Shown here in pieces: positions 35,071-44,126 of a DNA stretch of 64,000 nucleotides; the stretch's first letter is position 1, and each line of letters begins with the position of its first letter. The stretch spans positions 62,001-126,000 of the forward strand of contig NZ_JALJVC010000007.1 in the NCBI RefSeq assembly GCF_022967985.1, written 5' to 3'. Made by a program: the position numbers and the translations under genes. The DNA is from Acinetobacter lwoffii (GTDB lineage: Bacteria; Pseudomonadota; Gammaproteobacteria; Pseudomonadales; Moraxellaceae). Below the pieces are notes generated by a model. The model worked only from the letters and a program-made list of their open reading frames with translations. It was not told the DNA's origin and made no database searches.

Positions 35071-36298
35071 AACGCAAAGCCTCTGCCGGTTGAATTTTTG
35101 CTGCACGTAAAGCCGGATAAATTGTCGCGACAAAACTGAGTGCCAGTGACAAGCCTACAATCACCAAGACATCCTGCCAGCGCAGATACGAAGGTAAGTA
35201 GTTAATAAAATAGGCATCAAACATATTCAGGCCTAAAGTATTGTTGAGCCAGCCAATAAAGCTACTGATACTGGTTGCCGCAATAATCCCGAGGATGGCC
35301 CCTGCACAAGTTCCAATCACCCCAATCACGGTACCTTGCACCATAAAGATTTTGGTAATGGTGGCAGGTGAAGCCCCCAAAGTCCTTAAAATGGCAATGT
35401 CCGATTTTTTATCCGTCACCACCATCACCAGTGAAGACACAATATTAAATGCCGCGACTAGAACGATCAGGAATAAAAGCAGGCTGACCATGGCTTTTTC
35501 CATCTGAATCGCGCTGAACAGATTACCATGGGTATAAGTCCAGTCCGAAGCATAGAAATTCCCCGGCAAATCACGCACAATTTCCTGAGACACTTGTGGT
35601 GCCAGGAAAATATCATCCAGCTTCATACGCACACCCTGCGCACCATCCGGTAGACGCAGCAAGGTCGAGGCATCATTTAAAGCGATATAACCCATCATCG
35701 AGTCAACTTCAGCACCAATACTGAAGATTCCCACCACTTTAAAACGCTTGAAACGCGGGACGACACCAGCTGGTGATGGGGTGGCTTCTGGCAAAACCAG
35801 AGTAATATTGTCATTTAAACCCACACCCATGGCATCGGTCATTTGCTTGCCCAAAACAATACCAAATTCACCTTTTTTCAGGCTGTCGATACTGCCCTCA
35901 ACCATATGGTTTTGTATAATTGAAACTTTTTTCTCATACTCGGGTTCAATCCCGCTGACCATAATGCCGGCGACCTGACCCTGTGCGGTCAGCATGCCTT
36001 GTAATTGAGTAAAAGGTGCGACTCCCTGGACATGTTCATGCCCTTCAATTTGTTTTGCAAGTTCTGGCCAATTTGTTAAAATTTGTGTGGAGGAAACAGT
36101 CGCTTGAGGTATCATTCCTAAGACACGATTCTTTAACTCTCGGTCAAAACCATTCATCACAGACAAGACTGTAATAAGGACTGCCACACCGAGTGTGAGG
36201 CCGATCATTGAGACCAACGCGATAAAAGAAATGAAGTGGTTACTACGCCGTGCGCGAGTATATTTCAACCCTATATACAGCGAGATTGGTTTGAACAT
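35063..36298 (-). CDS. lolC: Lipoprotein-releasing system permease (LolC/LolE family, LolF-like)
   Basis: A 411-residue inner-membrane permease. Four membrane helices: one near residue 25-45 (FISFIALVSMIGLTLGVAVL), then three at about 270-295, 315-345 and 375-400. A large periplasmic domain lies between the first and second. The N-terminus FKPISLYIGLKYTRARRSNH and the DFELKNRVLG-type region are family hallmarks. Only one permease gene accompanies lolD here. In Acinetobacter and several other gammaproteobacteria a single LolF is reported to replace the LolC/LolE pair, so this may be that form. GTT separates two ATG codons; I take 36298. It is divergent from a PilZ-like gene with only 26 bases between starts. 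Confidence 0.9.
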   Translation of the reverse strand: MFKPISLYIGLKYTRARRSNHFISFIALVSMIGLTLGVAVLITVLSVMNGFDRELKNRVLGMIPQATVSSTQILTNWPELAKQIEGHEHVQGVAPFTQLQGMLTAQGQVAGIMVSGIEPEYEKKVSIIQNHMVEGSIDSLKKGEFGIVLGKQMTDAMGVGLNDNITLVLPEATPSPAGVVPRFKRFKVVGIFSIGAEVDSMMGYIALNDASTLLRLPDGAQGVRMKLDDIFLAPQVSQEIVRDLPGNFYASDWTYTHGNLFSAIQMEKAMVSLLLFLIVLVAAFNIVSSLVMVVTDKKSDIAILRTLGASPATITKIFMVQGTVIGVIGTCAGAILGIIAATSISSFIGWLNNTLGLNMFDAYFINYLPSYLRWQDVLVIVGLSLALSFVATIYPALRAAKIQPAEALRYE

Positions 36299-36324
36299 AA
36301 CCATCTAGTCCGAGGTAATAAATT

Positions 36325-36888
36325 ATGGAAAATGTACAGCATCCAAACGGATTTACGGAAAGACGCGTCATGTCTCGAATCGATGCTGCCTTACGAATTA
36401 ATTATCAGATTATTTCCGATGATGTTGCCTTGAATGATCCTTACGATCCTAACTTCGTGTTGCCCCGCTATTTTCTACTACTTGCAGAACTAGATCAATT
36501 TGATCATGCGGTTAACTACGAATTAGAACAATTATCTGAAAAAGATCAACAAATTGCTCGAATCTTATCCTTATTTAATCAAAAGTTAAACCTTATTACC
36601 GGTTCTTTGTATGACGCAATTGTACAAAGCATGTTACCTGTACCGGAACAGGTGAATTTTTCGGAAACCGGTTTTAGCTTCTTTAATGAGCGCCCTATCG
36701 CTGAAGGCACCTATCTGCACGTGACTTTGAGTCATCCAGAAAATTTCTTCCATATTGCAGCAACCGCTCAGGTGGCCTACAGTCGCGAAGAAGAAAATGG
36801 CAAATATCGGACTGGTGCATATTTTATTACCATGCATCCCCAAGACCGTGTCAAACTGGGTGAATGCGTCAAGGCTCACTTTGTTTAA
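36325..36888 (+). CDS. PilZ-like protein with a helical insert
   Basis: A 187-residue cytosolic protein. Two short motifs match c-di-GMP-binding PilZ domains: RVMSR (RxxxR, residues about 14-18) and NFSETG ([D/N]xSxxG, about 112-117), the latter followed by beta-strand-like segments (TYLHVTLSHPENFFHI, QVAYSREEENGKYRTGAYF). Between them lies a helical stretch of about 90 residues rich in Leu and Gln (ELDQFDHAVNYELEQLSEKD, IARILSLFNQKLNLI). I recall tetrameric PilZ proteins with such helices, but the match is mine by eye. GAGG sits about 11 bases before the ATG. Convergent with the EamA gene, 9 bases between stops. Confidence 0.7.
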   Translation: MENVQHPNGFTERRVMSRIDAALRINYQIISDDVALNDPYDPNFVLPRYFLLLAELDQFDHAVNYELEQLSEKDQQIARILSLFNQKLNLITGSLYDAIVQSMLPVPEQVNFSETGFSFFNERPIAEGTYLHVTLSHPENFFHIAATAQVAYSREEENGKYRTGAYFITMHPQDRVKLGECVKAHFV

Positions 36889-36897
36889 ATTACTGCT

Positions 36898-37812
36898 TTA
36901 GTCAGTGCTGCTGGGTGATGAAAGGCGAGCGTTATAGCTCGCTTTAATTTCTCTGGAAAAATATAACAACAAACCAGCCAGTAAGATAACGACGCCAAAG
37001 ACTGCTCCACCCGATAATTTTTCATCATTCAGAATCACCCCGACAAATAAGGCCAGCATCGGCGTCAATACGGTGGTCAATGACAAAGTGGTCGCCTTGA
37101 TTTTCTGCACCAGTTTAAAATAACAGAACATCGCAATCAGGGAAGCCATGATTACAGCATAACTGAGTCCAATCAGCGATTTTGCCTGTGGGATCTGGGT
37201 TGGTGCAAATTGCCAGATAAATGGCAACATGGTACAGGCCATGACCGCTGAAACAGCAATAGAACCGGCCGCTTGTGCCATAGGTTCGAGAGGTGCATTA
37301 ACTTTTTTCACCCAGAACATCGAAACACAGTAAATAAAAACACTGAGCAACATCAGGCCTATGCCAATCGGCTGAATATGCTGATCTTTGCCACCGACAC
37401 AGATAATGCCCAGACCCAGCAAGGCAATCGCCATACCACCCCACTGCGAAGGATAGAGCTTAAGCTGAAATACAAAACGGCCAATTAAACCGGTAATAAT
37501 CGGCGCCAGTCCGAACATCAGGGCAATAATGCCTGAACTCAGATAATCCGTGGCCAGATAAGTGAAAATCTGTGAGCCGATAAAACTGCATGCACCAGCC
37601 AGGTAACTGTGCATGGATAATTTATCTAAGGGAAAACGGGTTTTAAATAGCCACAACAAGGCAAATGCAAAAGGCAAAGCCAAAAAGAAACGCAATGCCA
37701 AAGCCCAGAGCGGATGCAAATCCGTCACACTCCAGACAATAGCTAGCGGTGTCGTCGCCCAGATAAAAACCAATAAAAGATAGGTGGCAATCATATTGGT
37801 TTGTGTGGGCAT
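36898..37812 (-). CDS. EamA/DMT family transporter
   Basis: A 304-residue inner-membrane exporter of the drug/metabolite transporter superfamily, with ten membrane helices arranged as two EamA repeats of five. The first repeat contains LLVFIWATTPLAIVWSV and GLAPIITGLIGRFVFQLKL; the second begins near LMLLSVFIYCVSMFWVKKV and ends AVFGVVILLAGLLLYFSREI. Probable export of amino acids or small metabolites; the substrate is not readable. The frame opens at a GTG at 37821; I take ATG 37812 (MPTQTNM), with GAG about 11 bases upstream. Confidence 0.88.
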   Translation of the reverse strand: MPTQTNMIATYLLLVFIWATTPLAIVWSVTDLHPLWALALRFFLALPFAFALLWLFKTRFPLDKLSMHSYLAGACSFIGSQIFTYLATDYLSSGIIALMFGLAPIITGLIGRFVFQLKLYPSQWGGMAIALLGLGIICVGGKDQHIQPIGIGLMLLSVFIYCVSMFWVKKVNAPLEPMAQAAGSIAVSAVMACTMLPFIWQFAPTQIPQAKSLIGLSYAVIMASLIAMFCYFKLVQKIKATTLSLTTVLTPMLALFVGVILNDEKLSGGAVFGVVILLAGLLLYFSREIKASYNARLSSPSSTD

Positions 37813-37833
37813 GCGAGTCACTCTGAATAAGGC

Positions 37834-38334
37834 TTAAAGCGCGGAAGTTTTACGTTTTTGTTTTTGGATGGTCTGATCGAGTGCGCTGGAAAATTCGCGT
37901 TTATCCCGTTCTGAAATCGGTGGCGGACCGCCCGTTTGCACGCCCGCTCCGCGTAAGCTGTCCATAAAATCGCGCAGATGTAAGCGCGCTTTGACATTGG
38001 CCGTAGTATAAATTTCACCACGGGGATGAATCGCAATTCCGCCTTTTTCAATCACTTCCGCAGCCAAGGGAATATCTTGGGTCATGACAATATCATGCTC
38101 TTTCATGCGCAGAATAATTTCTTTATCTGCAGCATCCGCCCCACTCATCACCTGAATTGAATTAATTCTGACCGAAGGTGTGATTCCGACTGGCTGATTG
38201 GCAACAAAAGTGACTTCCAGCTGATAGCGATCCGAAGCACGAATAATCACATCTCGCAGCATACGAGGCAATGCATCGGCATCGACCCAAAGTTTGAATG
38301 GCAACACAAGGCTTCCCATTAAGGTATAAATCAT
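37834..38334 (-). CDS. yaiI: YaiI/YqxD family protein (DUF188)
   Basis: A 166-residue cytosolic protein of the DUF188 family, with a PIN/NYN-like nuclease-type fold. Conserved N-terminal acidic cluster [20 protein letters not shown], the middle [20 protein letters not shown] with its Asp, and C-terminal [12 protein letters not shown] and [19 protein letters not shown] (a family hallmark). The biochemical role is not established to my knowledge. ATG 38334 is used; ATG 38319 is possible. Twenty-one bases upstream of the EamA gene on the same strand. Confidence 0.9.
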   Translation of the reverse strand: MIYTLMGSLVLPFKLWVDADALPRMLRDVIIRASDRYQLEVTFVANQPVGITPSVRINSIQVMSGADAADKEIILRMKEHDIVMTQDIPLAAEVIEKGGIAIHPRGEIYTTANVKARLHLRDFMDSLRGAGVQTGGPPPISERDKREFSSALDQTIQKQKRKTSAL

Positions 38335-38569
38335 GGTTATTCTAGCAAATTGAGACGATCAGGTTGATGATTAAATCGCTCCATTTTCATAGTATCTGTC
38401 ATCAGTATTTTAAAAAGTATGTGCTCGGTAAAACTGGCGTGATTCACGCGAGAAAAAAAATTGACTTCATTTGACTGGCATTTTAATTTTAAAATTCATT
38501 CGATTGACTTGAAAAATCGCAATGACCCTCGATTAACTATAAATACATCATCCAAGATCAATTGTGCAT

Positions 38570-39502
38570 ATGAAAAATCAGAATAGCCCAGAGATCATCA
38601 CCATTGATGATCAAAATTTCGGTAGTCATGTCGAACACTGGACCTTGCTCACCGACAACCCTGGCACAGATGTACCACAGTGGTTAGGCAAAGCTCTTGA
38701 TGAACCAATCATGCCGATGGGCCTTTGTACACAAGAATGTGATATGGATGCAGAGACTTGGCTGATTCAGGGACCGAGTAAAGCTGCGGTACAGTTGAGT
38801 CAGGTGATTGCCGTCGAAAACAACAAACCTCAAGCAGTAAAAACTGCATTTCCGTGCTTTGACAGTCCTTATCAGGTGAAAGCCACGATTGACCGGATTA
38901 TTAGCTGTAAATCCAACACTCAGGCTGTATTGCGCCTAAATTTAGGTGCTAACAATATTATTTACGCTTTCGATAGCCTGTATAGCGTCAATCACCCGCA
39001 TTATGAAAAAGACCAGTCCTATGTGGTAAATCTGAATGGCTGGGCCTATGAACTTGAAGCGGTTGCAGATCATGAGCATCTGGTGGTTGATGATCCGGCT
39101 TCGATCAAGCACCACCGTGCCTTGAACGATATTCTGGCTGCCAATAATGGTGTAGCGCCGGATAATTTGCAGGAACAGATTGATGCCTGGCAGCCGCAGT
39201 CCGAAGAAGATAAAGAACCTGTCACCGTAGATTTTTCTAAAATGGTGGCTTATCTATACGGCGAAACCATGGGTCAGGAAGATGAAGCCTGGTTCCAGGG
39301 CAATATTGTCGGTAAAACGACTATGCAGTTTATGGGTCAGGACTATACCCTTTATGATGTCACCCTCATTCATGATGAAGGCCAGCCTGCGACCTTGATC
39401 CGGATTGCAACGCGGAATGACCAGTACAGAGACTTCCAGATTGGCCAGTATATTCGTGGCAACTTGTGGATTCAGGCCAATATTTATAGAAAAGCGGCCT
39501 AA
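38570..39502 (+). CDS. Hypothetical protein with possible internal duplication
   Basis: 310 residues, acidic and soluble, no signal peptide or membrane helix; I do not recognise a family. Two segments look alike: residues about 100-165 (VKATIDRIISCK, AVLRLNLG, NIIYAFDSLY, DQSYVVNLNGWAYELE) and about 235-308 (GNIVGKTTMQFMGQDYTLYD, ATLIRIATRN, FQIGQYIRGNLWIQANIY). Each reads as strand-rich with a closing FxxGQY-like motif and hydrophobic strand, as in an OB-like or beta-barrel fold. The linker (residues about 185-215) is acidic and helical. The frame opens at GTG 38564; ATG 38570 is preferred. It is followed by a perfect terminator, so the gene is monocistronic. Confidence 0.75.
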   Translation: MKNQNSPEIITIDDQNFGSHVEHWTLLTDNPGTDVPQWLGKALDEPIMPMGLCTQECDMDAETWLIQGPSKAAVQLSQVIAVENNKPQAVKTAFPCFDSPYQVKATIDRIISCKSNTQAVLRLNLGANNIIYAFDSLYSVNHPHYEKDQSYVVNLNGWAYELEAVADHEHLVVDDPASIKHHRALNDILAANNGVAPDNLQEQIDAWQPQSEEDKEPVTVDFSKMVAYLYGETMGQEDEAWFQGNIVGKTTMQFMGQDYTLYDVTLIHDEGQPATLIRIATRNDQYRDFQIGQYIRGNLWIQANIYRKAA

Positions 39503-39513
39503 GTTCAAACAGA

Positions 39514-39549
39514 AAAAGAAGATATTCATTTTGATGGGTATCTTCTTTT
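39514..39549 (+). terminator. Terminator after the 310-residue gene
   Basis: AAAAGAAGATA/TATCTTCTTTT form a perfect 11-bp stem around a 14-base loop, 11 bases after the stop, ending in TTTT. Confidence 0.75.
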
Positions 39550-39888
39550 AATCCATCTATATCCTTATTTGTCATTTTAATTTTTGATTATTTTTTATAC
39601 ATATTTTCTGGCTTAATAATCTATTTAAATTCATTAAAAACCGAGTTATCCACATTTTTAAATTCAAATAAATTCATTTTAAATATTTAAAATAACCCTA
39701 AAAACCTTGTAAAAATAAGCGATTGATTTCTCATATAAATAATCTGTTGTCATACAAATCTAATATTTAAATAAAAATGAAATTTATGCTCTTTAATTAA
39801 AAATGTACTTTATTTAATCAATTTTTTATGATAAAAATACTCACAACAAATTAGTATTAACGATAAATAGATCGGACAATAAATATCT
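39550..39888. other. AT-rich gap before a 46-codon ORF
   Basis: About 340 bases, extremely AT-rich with no codon structure on either strand and no hairpin I could assign. It probably holds the promoter of the small ORF. Confidence 0.4.
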
Positions 39889-40029
39889 ATGAAAATCGTG
39901 CAAGAAGAAACATTACAACAGGTCGAGCATCATCTTAGCTCCCGCTATAATATTGATATGATGTCCTGCCTTTTTTTCATGTTGGGGATGCTGATCTGCG
40001 GATTCATCCTGCATACTTTTATTTTCTAA
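39889..40029 (+). CDS. Predicted small membrane protein (46 aa)
   Basis: An ORF of 46 codons (MKIVQEETLQQVEHHLSSRY onward) too short for most gene callers. A charged, helical N-terminal half is followed by a single strong membrane helix (about residues 24-46, MMSCLFFMLGMLICGFILHT). It stops two residues after the helix. A perfect bidirectional terminator begins 16 bases after the stop. The ribosome site is weak (GGA about 14 bases upstream). Composition contrasts with the AT-rich flanks. Plausible but unproven gene; family not recognised. Confidence 0.5.
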   Translation: MKIVQEETLQQVEHHLSSRYNIDMMSCLFFMLGMLICGFILHTFIF

Positions 40030-40044
40030 AATTATTGTATTCAT

Positions 40045-40072
40045 AAAAAACCCAGCCTGTGCTGGGTTTTTT
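40045..40072. terminator. Bidirectional terminator between the small ORF and serC
   Basis: AAAAAACCCAGC-CTGT-GCTGGGTTTTTT, perfect stem with T runs on both strands; serves serC (minus strand) and anything read from the left. Confidence 0.9.
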
Positions 40073-40083
40073 CGTTTCAGGAA

Positions 40084-41163
40084 TTAACCATTGCGTTTGG
40101 CAAAGTCATCCATAAAGTTCACCAATGCCTGCACGCCCTCTAAAGGCACGGCATTATAAATACTTGCGCGCATACCGCCAACCGAACGGTGACCAGCAAG
40201 ATTCAATAAATGCTGCGCTTCAGCTTCTTTCAGGAACTGTTTCTCAAGATATGCATTAGCCAAAGTAAATGGTACGTTCATGATCGAACGGTTTGCTTTT
40301 GCAATCGGATTCGCATAAAAATCGCTTTGATCGATATAACCATAAAGCAAGTTAGCTTTCTCAAGGTTCACTTTGTGCATGGCATCTACACCGCCATTTT
40401 CTAGCAACCACTCAAACACCAGACCAGACAAGTACCATGCATAAGTTGATGGTGTGTTAACCATTGAGCCATTTTTCGCTTGATCTGAATATTTCAAGAT
40501 GCTTGGAATTTCAGGTTTAGCTTGATCAAGTAAATCTTCACGAATGATCACCAGCGTTAAACCAGCAGGCCCGATATTCTTTTGCGCACCCGCATAGATC
40601 AAACCAAATTTAGAGACATCTACTGGCGCAGATAAAATACTAGATGAATAATCGCAAACTAATGGCTTGTTTGTTTCAGGAATTGAAGCAAATTGCAGAC
40701 CGCCAATGGTTTCATTATCGGCATAATGCACATAAGCTGCATCATCAGAAAGATTCCATTCGCTTTGTGCACTGATCGCATATTTGCCATCAATTTGGAT
40801 ACCTGCTTTTACAACATTGATATCGCCATAACGCTGCGCTTCTTTCAAGGCTTTTTCAGACCAGATACCGGTATCGATATAGTCTGCTTTGTTGTTTTTG
40901 CCAAGCAGGTTCAATGGAATTGCCGAGAACTGTAATGATGCCCCACCCTGCAAGAACAATACTTTGTAGTTCTCAGGAATATTCATGAGTTTACGTAAGT
41001 CTGCTTCCGCTTTTTCAGCCATGGCAACATAGTCGGCACTACGGTGGCTCATTTCCATGATCGAAAGACCTTTGCCGTGCCAGTCAAGCATTTCAGCTTG
41101 AGCTTTTTCAAGTACGGCAGTCGGTAATGCAGCAGGACCAGCACAGAAGTTGTACGCGCGCAT
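40084..41163 (-). CDS. serC: Phosphoserine aminotransferase SerC
   Basis: A 359-residue PLP enzyme making 3-phosphoserine from 3-phosphohydroxypyruvate and glutamate (serine synthesis), also acting in pyridoxal phosphate synthesis. The N-terminus MRAYNFCAGPAALP, the cofactor stretch FLQGGASLQFSAIPLNL, the PLP lysine in YAGAQKNIGPAGLTLVI, and the C-terminal HRSVGGMRASIYNAVPLEGV are all hallmark. The open frame extends nine codons upstream (to 41190), but the family start at ATG 41163 is right, with a well-placed AAGGAAA. It is convergent with the tiny ORF and ends at a shared terminator. Confidence 0.97.
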   Translation of the reverse strand: MRAYNFCAGPAALPTAVLEKAQAEMLDWHGKGLSIMEMSHRSADYVAMAEKAEADLRKLMNIPENYKVLFLQGGASLQFSAIPLNLLGKNNKADYIDTGIWSEKALKEAQRYGDINVVKAGIQIDGKYAISAQSEWNLSDDAAYVHYADNETIGGLQFASIPETNKPLVCDYSSSILSAPVDVSKFGLIYAGAQKNIGPAGLTLVIIREDLLDQAKPEIPSILKYSDQAKNGSMVNTPSTYAWYLSGLVFEWLLENGGVDAMHKVNLEKANLLYGYIDQSDFYANPIAKANRSIMNVPFTLANAYLEKQFLKEAEAQHLLNLAGHRSVGGMRASIYNAVPLEGVQALVNFMDDFAKRNG

Positions 41164-41523
41164 GATTTTTCCTTTCAGAGTGAAACACAATAAAATGATG
41201 GCATTTAACCATATCTGGCAGGGTCTTGCACAAAATTATTTCAATCTATGAGTCAAGATAGAGTCAAAAAATCAATGTAGATTCACAAGATAAATTGACC
41301 AGTATTTTAGCCTGCTGTTTTTATCATCTTTGAACTAACAATTGAAAATATTCAAGATTAAGCCATTTTTTGATTCTAGATATTCCATTAAAAACAGCCG
41401 ATAAGTATTTGAAATACAGATGTAAAAGAAACAATACTATAACTTTACACTAGTTCTATCTACGAACTTTTAATCTATACTAGCCGGATAACATCACCGG
41501 CTTTAAATCAGTTTAGCGACTTT
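41164..41523. other. 360-base divergent intergenic region upstream of serC and the export operon
   Basis: AT-rich, no gene on either strand. It holds the divergent promoters of serC and the TolC-HlyD-ABC operon. I could not assign boxes or an operator with confidence. Confidence 0.35.
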
Positions 41524-42984
41524 ATGAACTTAAAGAAAAATAAAAGACAGCTTGTCTGGGGTTTAAATCTGCTTGCATCAATGATGTATGGCAGCTTTGC
41601 TCATGCGCAGAGCATCAGCTTTCAGGACGCTGAACGTCAGTTGTTGCAAAATTCTTATAGCAGCCAAGCCTATCAAAGTCTGGAACAGGCCTCAAAACTT
41701 GAAGCTGAAGCGGTGAAAGGTATAGGTCTGCCACGAATCGATCTGAATGTTCGTGCGTATGCCTTTCATAATGAACTCGATCTACCTTTGGGCGCATTAA
41801 AAAATAATTTAGAGCAATCCTTAACGGATGGTGTCAATAATAGAATTGATGAACTGAACTTAGGTGATCTGGCTGACCCGTTAAAAAATAGTTTAAGACA
41901 ACCTATTCAAAATGGGGTGGGCTTAATTCCTGATAGTTCGCATGTCGTGCTGGATGACCAGGTGATTCGTCCGACGATTTCAGTCATGATGCCGCTTTAT
42001 ACCGGTGGACTGACAAGCAGCGCCAAAGAAATCGCCAATATTCAGGTCGGTCGTAGTCAGCTCAGCAACAAACAGCAGCAAGACACGCAGCGTTTTGAAC
42101 TGATTCAAAGTTATTTTAATGTACAGCTTCAAAAGCAACTACATGCAGCAGCACTATTTAACCTGAATGCCATGCAACAGCATTATCGCAATGCCTTAAA
42201 GATGGAACAGCAAGGTTTTATCAGTAAAGGCCAGCGCATGCAATTTGAAGTGGCACGTAATAATGCCGAACGCAGCCAGCAAAACACGCAAGCCAATTTG
42301 AATGCTGCCCTTTTCCATCTGAATAATCTGCTTCAAGAAAGTAGCATCACTGAGCTTTCAACGCCTTTATTTGTCAATAAAACCGAGCCACAGGCCTTAA
42401 ATCATCTGCTGAAAACCTTTAGTCAGAACTCTGCGCTGATTCAAAAAATGCAGCTGGATACCCAATTGGCTCAAGCCAATGTCAAAGCCCAGCAAGCGGC
42501 AAAAAAACCGAATGTTTTTGCTTTTGGTGAATATAGTCTGGATCAAAATGAAAACTGGATTGTCGGGGTGGCTGCCCGTTATAACTTATTTTCCGGAATT
42601 GATAAAAATAAAAATATTCAGGCTGCCGAACTCAAACGCTCTGCTACAGAACTGCTTACTGCACGCACCCAGCAGGAAATTGAAAATCTGATTTATAAAT
42701 CTTATAGCGAAGCACTCAGTGCACAGCAAAGTGATGCGCTTCTGGCACAAAACTTGAAAGCCGCACAGGAAAATTTACGCATCCAAGAATTGTCTTTTAA
42801 AGAAGATATGGGCACCGCCACACAGGTCATCGATGCACAAAATATGCTGAGCGGATTACGAGCTGAAACTGCCTTGAATGCCTACAAATATGTGATGTCA
42901 CTGGCCACCCTATTACAAAGCCATGGCTCGATTGCAGAATTTCCGAACTACATCCAACATACCAACACCCACTATATTCGCTAA
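41524..42984 (+). CDS. TolC family outer-membrane efflux channel
   Basis: A 486-residue outer-membrane protein with signal peptide (VWGLNLLASMMYGSFAHAQS). The outer-membrane efflux protein repeats are recognisable as two structural halves, each with strand-turn and long helical parts: SFQDAERQLLQNSYSSQAYQ to ATPTISVMMPLYTGG, and FEVARNNAERSQQNTQANLN to WIVGVAARYNLFSGIDKNKN. It forms the exit duct of a tripartite exporter with the following HlyD protein. The stop overlaps the first candidate start of the adaptor gene by one base. Confidence 0.9.
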   Translation: MNLKKNKRQLVWGLNLLASMMYGSFAHAQSISFQDAERQLLQNSYSSQAYQSLEQASKLEAEAVKGIGLPRIDLNVRAYAFHNELDLPLGALKNNLEQSLTDGVNNRIDELNLGDLADPLKNSLRQPIQNGVGLIPDSSHVVLDDQVIRPTISVMMPLYTGGLTSSAKEIANIQVGRSQLSNKQQQDTQRFELIQSYFNVQLQKQLHAAALFNLNAMQQHYRNALKMEQQGFISKGQRMQFEVARNNAERSQQNTQANLNAALFHLNNLLQESSITELSTPLFVNKTEPQALNHLLKTFSQNSALIQKMQLDTQLAQANVKAQQAAKKPNVFAFGEYSLDQNENWIVGVAARYNLFSGIDKNKNIQAAELKRSATELLTARTQQEIENLIYKSYSEALSAQQSDALLAQNLKAAQENLRIQELSFKEDMGTATQVIDAQNMLSGLRAETALNAYKYVMSLATLLQSHGSIAEFPNYIQHTNTHYIR

Positions 42985-42995
42985 TGGAGCCGAAC

Positions 42996-44126
42996 ATGAA
43001 CGAAGATCAAAAACCCAATGATCCTGTGAATGAAGCGGCTTCATCCAGCGATATAGAAAAATCTCCTGCGCAACAGGTAGAAACAAGAACTGGAATAGAA
43101 AATAATGCGGCGACTTCGACCGAGCATGAACAAGCTCCTGAAATCTCCAAAAAGAAAAAATATTTATTGCTTGCCCTGATTCCAGTTCTGCTGGTAGTCA
43201 TCGCTTTTGGATTGTGGAAAAGCTACCAACCGGCTCCGCTGGAATTGCAGGGTCGTGTAGAAGCTGAAACGGTTCAGGTGGCGACCAAAGTGCCGAGCCG
43301 CATTGAAGAAATTTATGTAGAAGAAGGTCAGCGGGTCAAAAAAGGCGATGTACTGGTGCGCTTAAACAGCCCGGAAATTCAGGCCAAAAAACAGCAAGCC
43401 GCAGCGGCTTTACAATCTGCGCTAGCCTTACAATCGACTGCTGAACGTGGTTCGCAGGAAGAAAATATCGCCAGTCTGTATGCCAACTGGCAATCGCTGA
43501 AAGCACAGCAAAATTTAGCCAAAGTTTCTTATGAGCGTGGTGCAAATTTATTGAAGGAAGGTGTGATTTCACGCCAGCGCCGTGATGAATTGTATGCAGC
43601 CAGTCAATCAGCGGCGCAAATGACAGAGGCGGCGTATCAGCAATATGCACGTGCCAAACGTGGCAGCACTTCGCAGCAAAAGAGTTCCGCCGATGCACAG
43701 GTAGATATTGCCCAGGCTGCGCTGGATGAAGCCAATGCTTTAGAAGCAGAAACCCAATTAGTAGCACCTGTAAACGGAACGGTGTCTAAAACCTATGGCA
43801 AAGTCTCGGAGCTGGTAGCTACCGCAGTCCCTGTGGTCAGCCTGATTGAAGATCAAATGTGGGTGAGCCTGAATATTCGTGAAGACCAATATGCCCCGTT
43901 TCAGAAAATGAGCAGTATTGAAGGTTATATTCCCGCCCTAGATAAAACCGCCACTTTTAAAATCAAGCAGATCAGTGCTGAAGGTGAATTTGCCACCATT
44001 AAGACCACACGCCAAACCGGCGGTTATGATGTGAGAAGTTTTAAGCTGCATCTTGTGCCCACACCAGCGATTCCTGAACTGAAAGTTGGGATGAGCGTGT
44101 TATTTAAACTGAAAGAGACCCGATAA
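42996..44126 (+). CDS. HlyD family periplasmic adaptor
   Basis: A 376-residue membrane-fusion protein linking the permeases to TolC. A charged Glu/Pro/Ser-rich cytosolic N-terminus of about 50 residues precedes one membrane helix (about 55-72, LLLALIPVLLVVIAFGLW). Lipoyl/barrel-sandwich halves are recognisable as VQVATKVPSRIEEIYVEEGQ and ETQLVAPVNGTVSKTYGK, flanking an alpha-helical hairpin (about 140-235), then a beta-barrel (MWVSLNIREDQYAPF). The frame opens at ATG 42984, but GGAG at 42986-42989 is placed for the ATG at 42996, which I take as the start. The stop overlaps the next gene by one base (TAATG). Confidence 0.9.
   Translation: MNEDQKPNDPVNEAASSSDIEKSPAQQVETRTGIENNAATSTEHEQAPEISKKKKYLLLALIPVLLVVIAFGLWKSYQPAPLELQGRVEAETVQVATKVPSRIEEIYVEEGQRVKKGDVLVRLNSPEIQAKKQQAAAALQSALALQSTAERGSQEENIASLYANWQSLKAQQNLAKVSYERGANLLKEGVISRQRRDELYAASQSAAQMTEAAYQQYARAKRGSTSQQKSSADAQVDIAQAALDEANALEAETQLVAPVNGTVSKTYGKVSELVATAVPVVSLIEDQMWVSLNIREDQYAPFQKMSSIEGYIPALDKTATFKIKQISAEGEFATIKTTRQTGGYDVRSFKLHLVPTPAIPELKVGMSVLFKLKETR

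Noticed and set aside
38461-38509. Three TTGACT motifs upstream of the 310-residue gene, looked at as -35 boxes or a repeat array
   Set aside because: None is followed by a convincing TATAAT-like box at 17 bases, and spacing (10 and 33 bases) is irregular.
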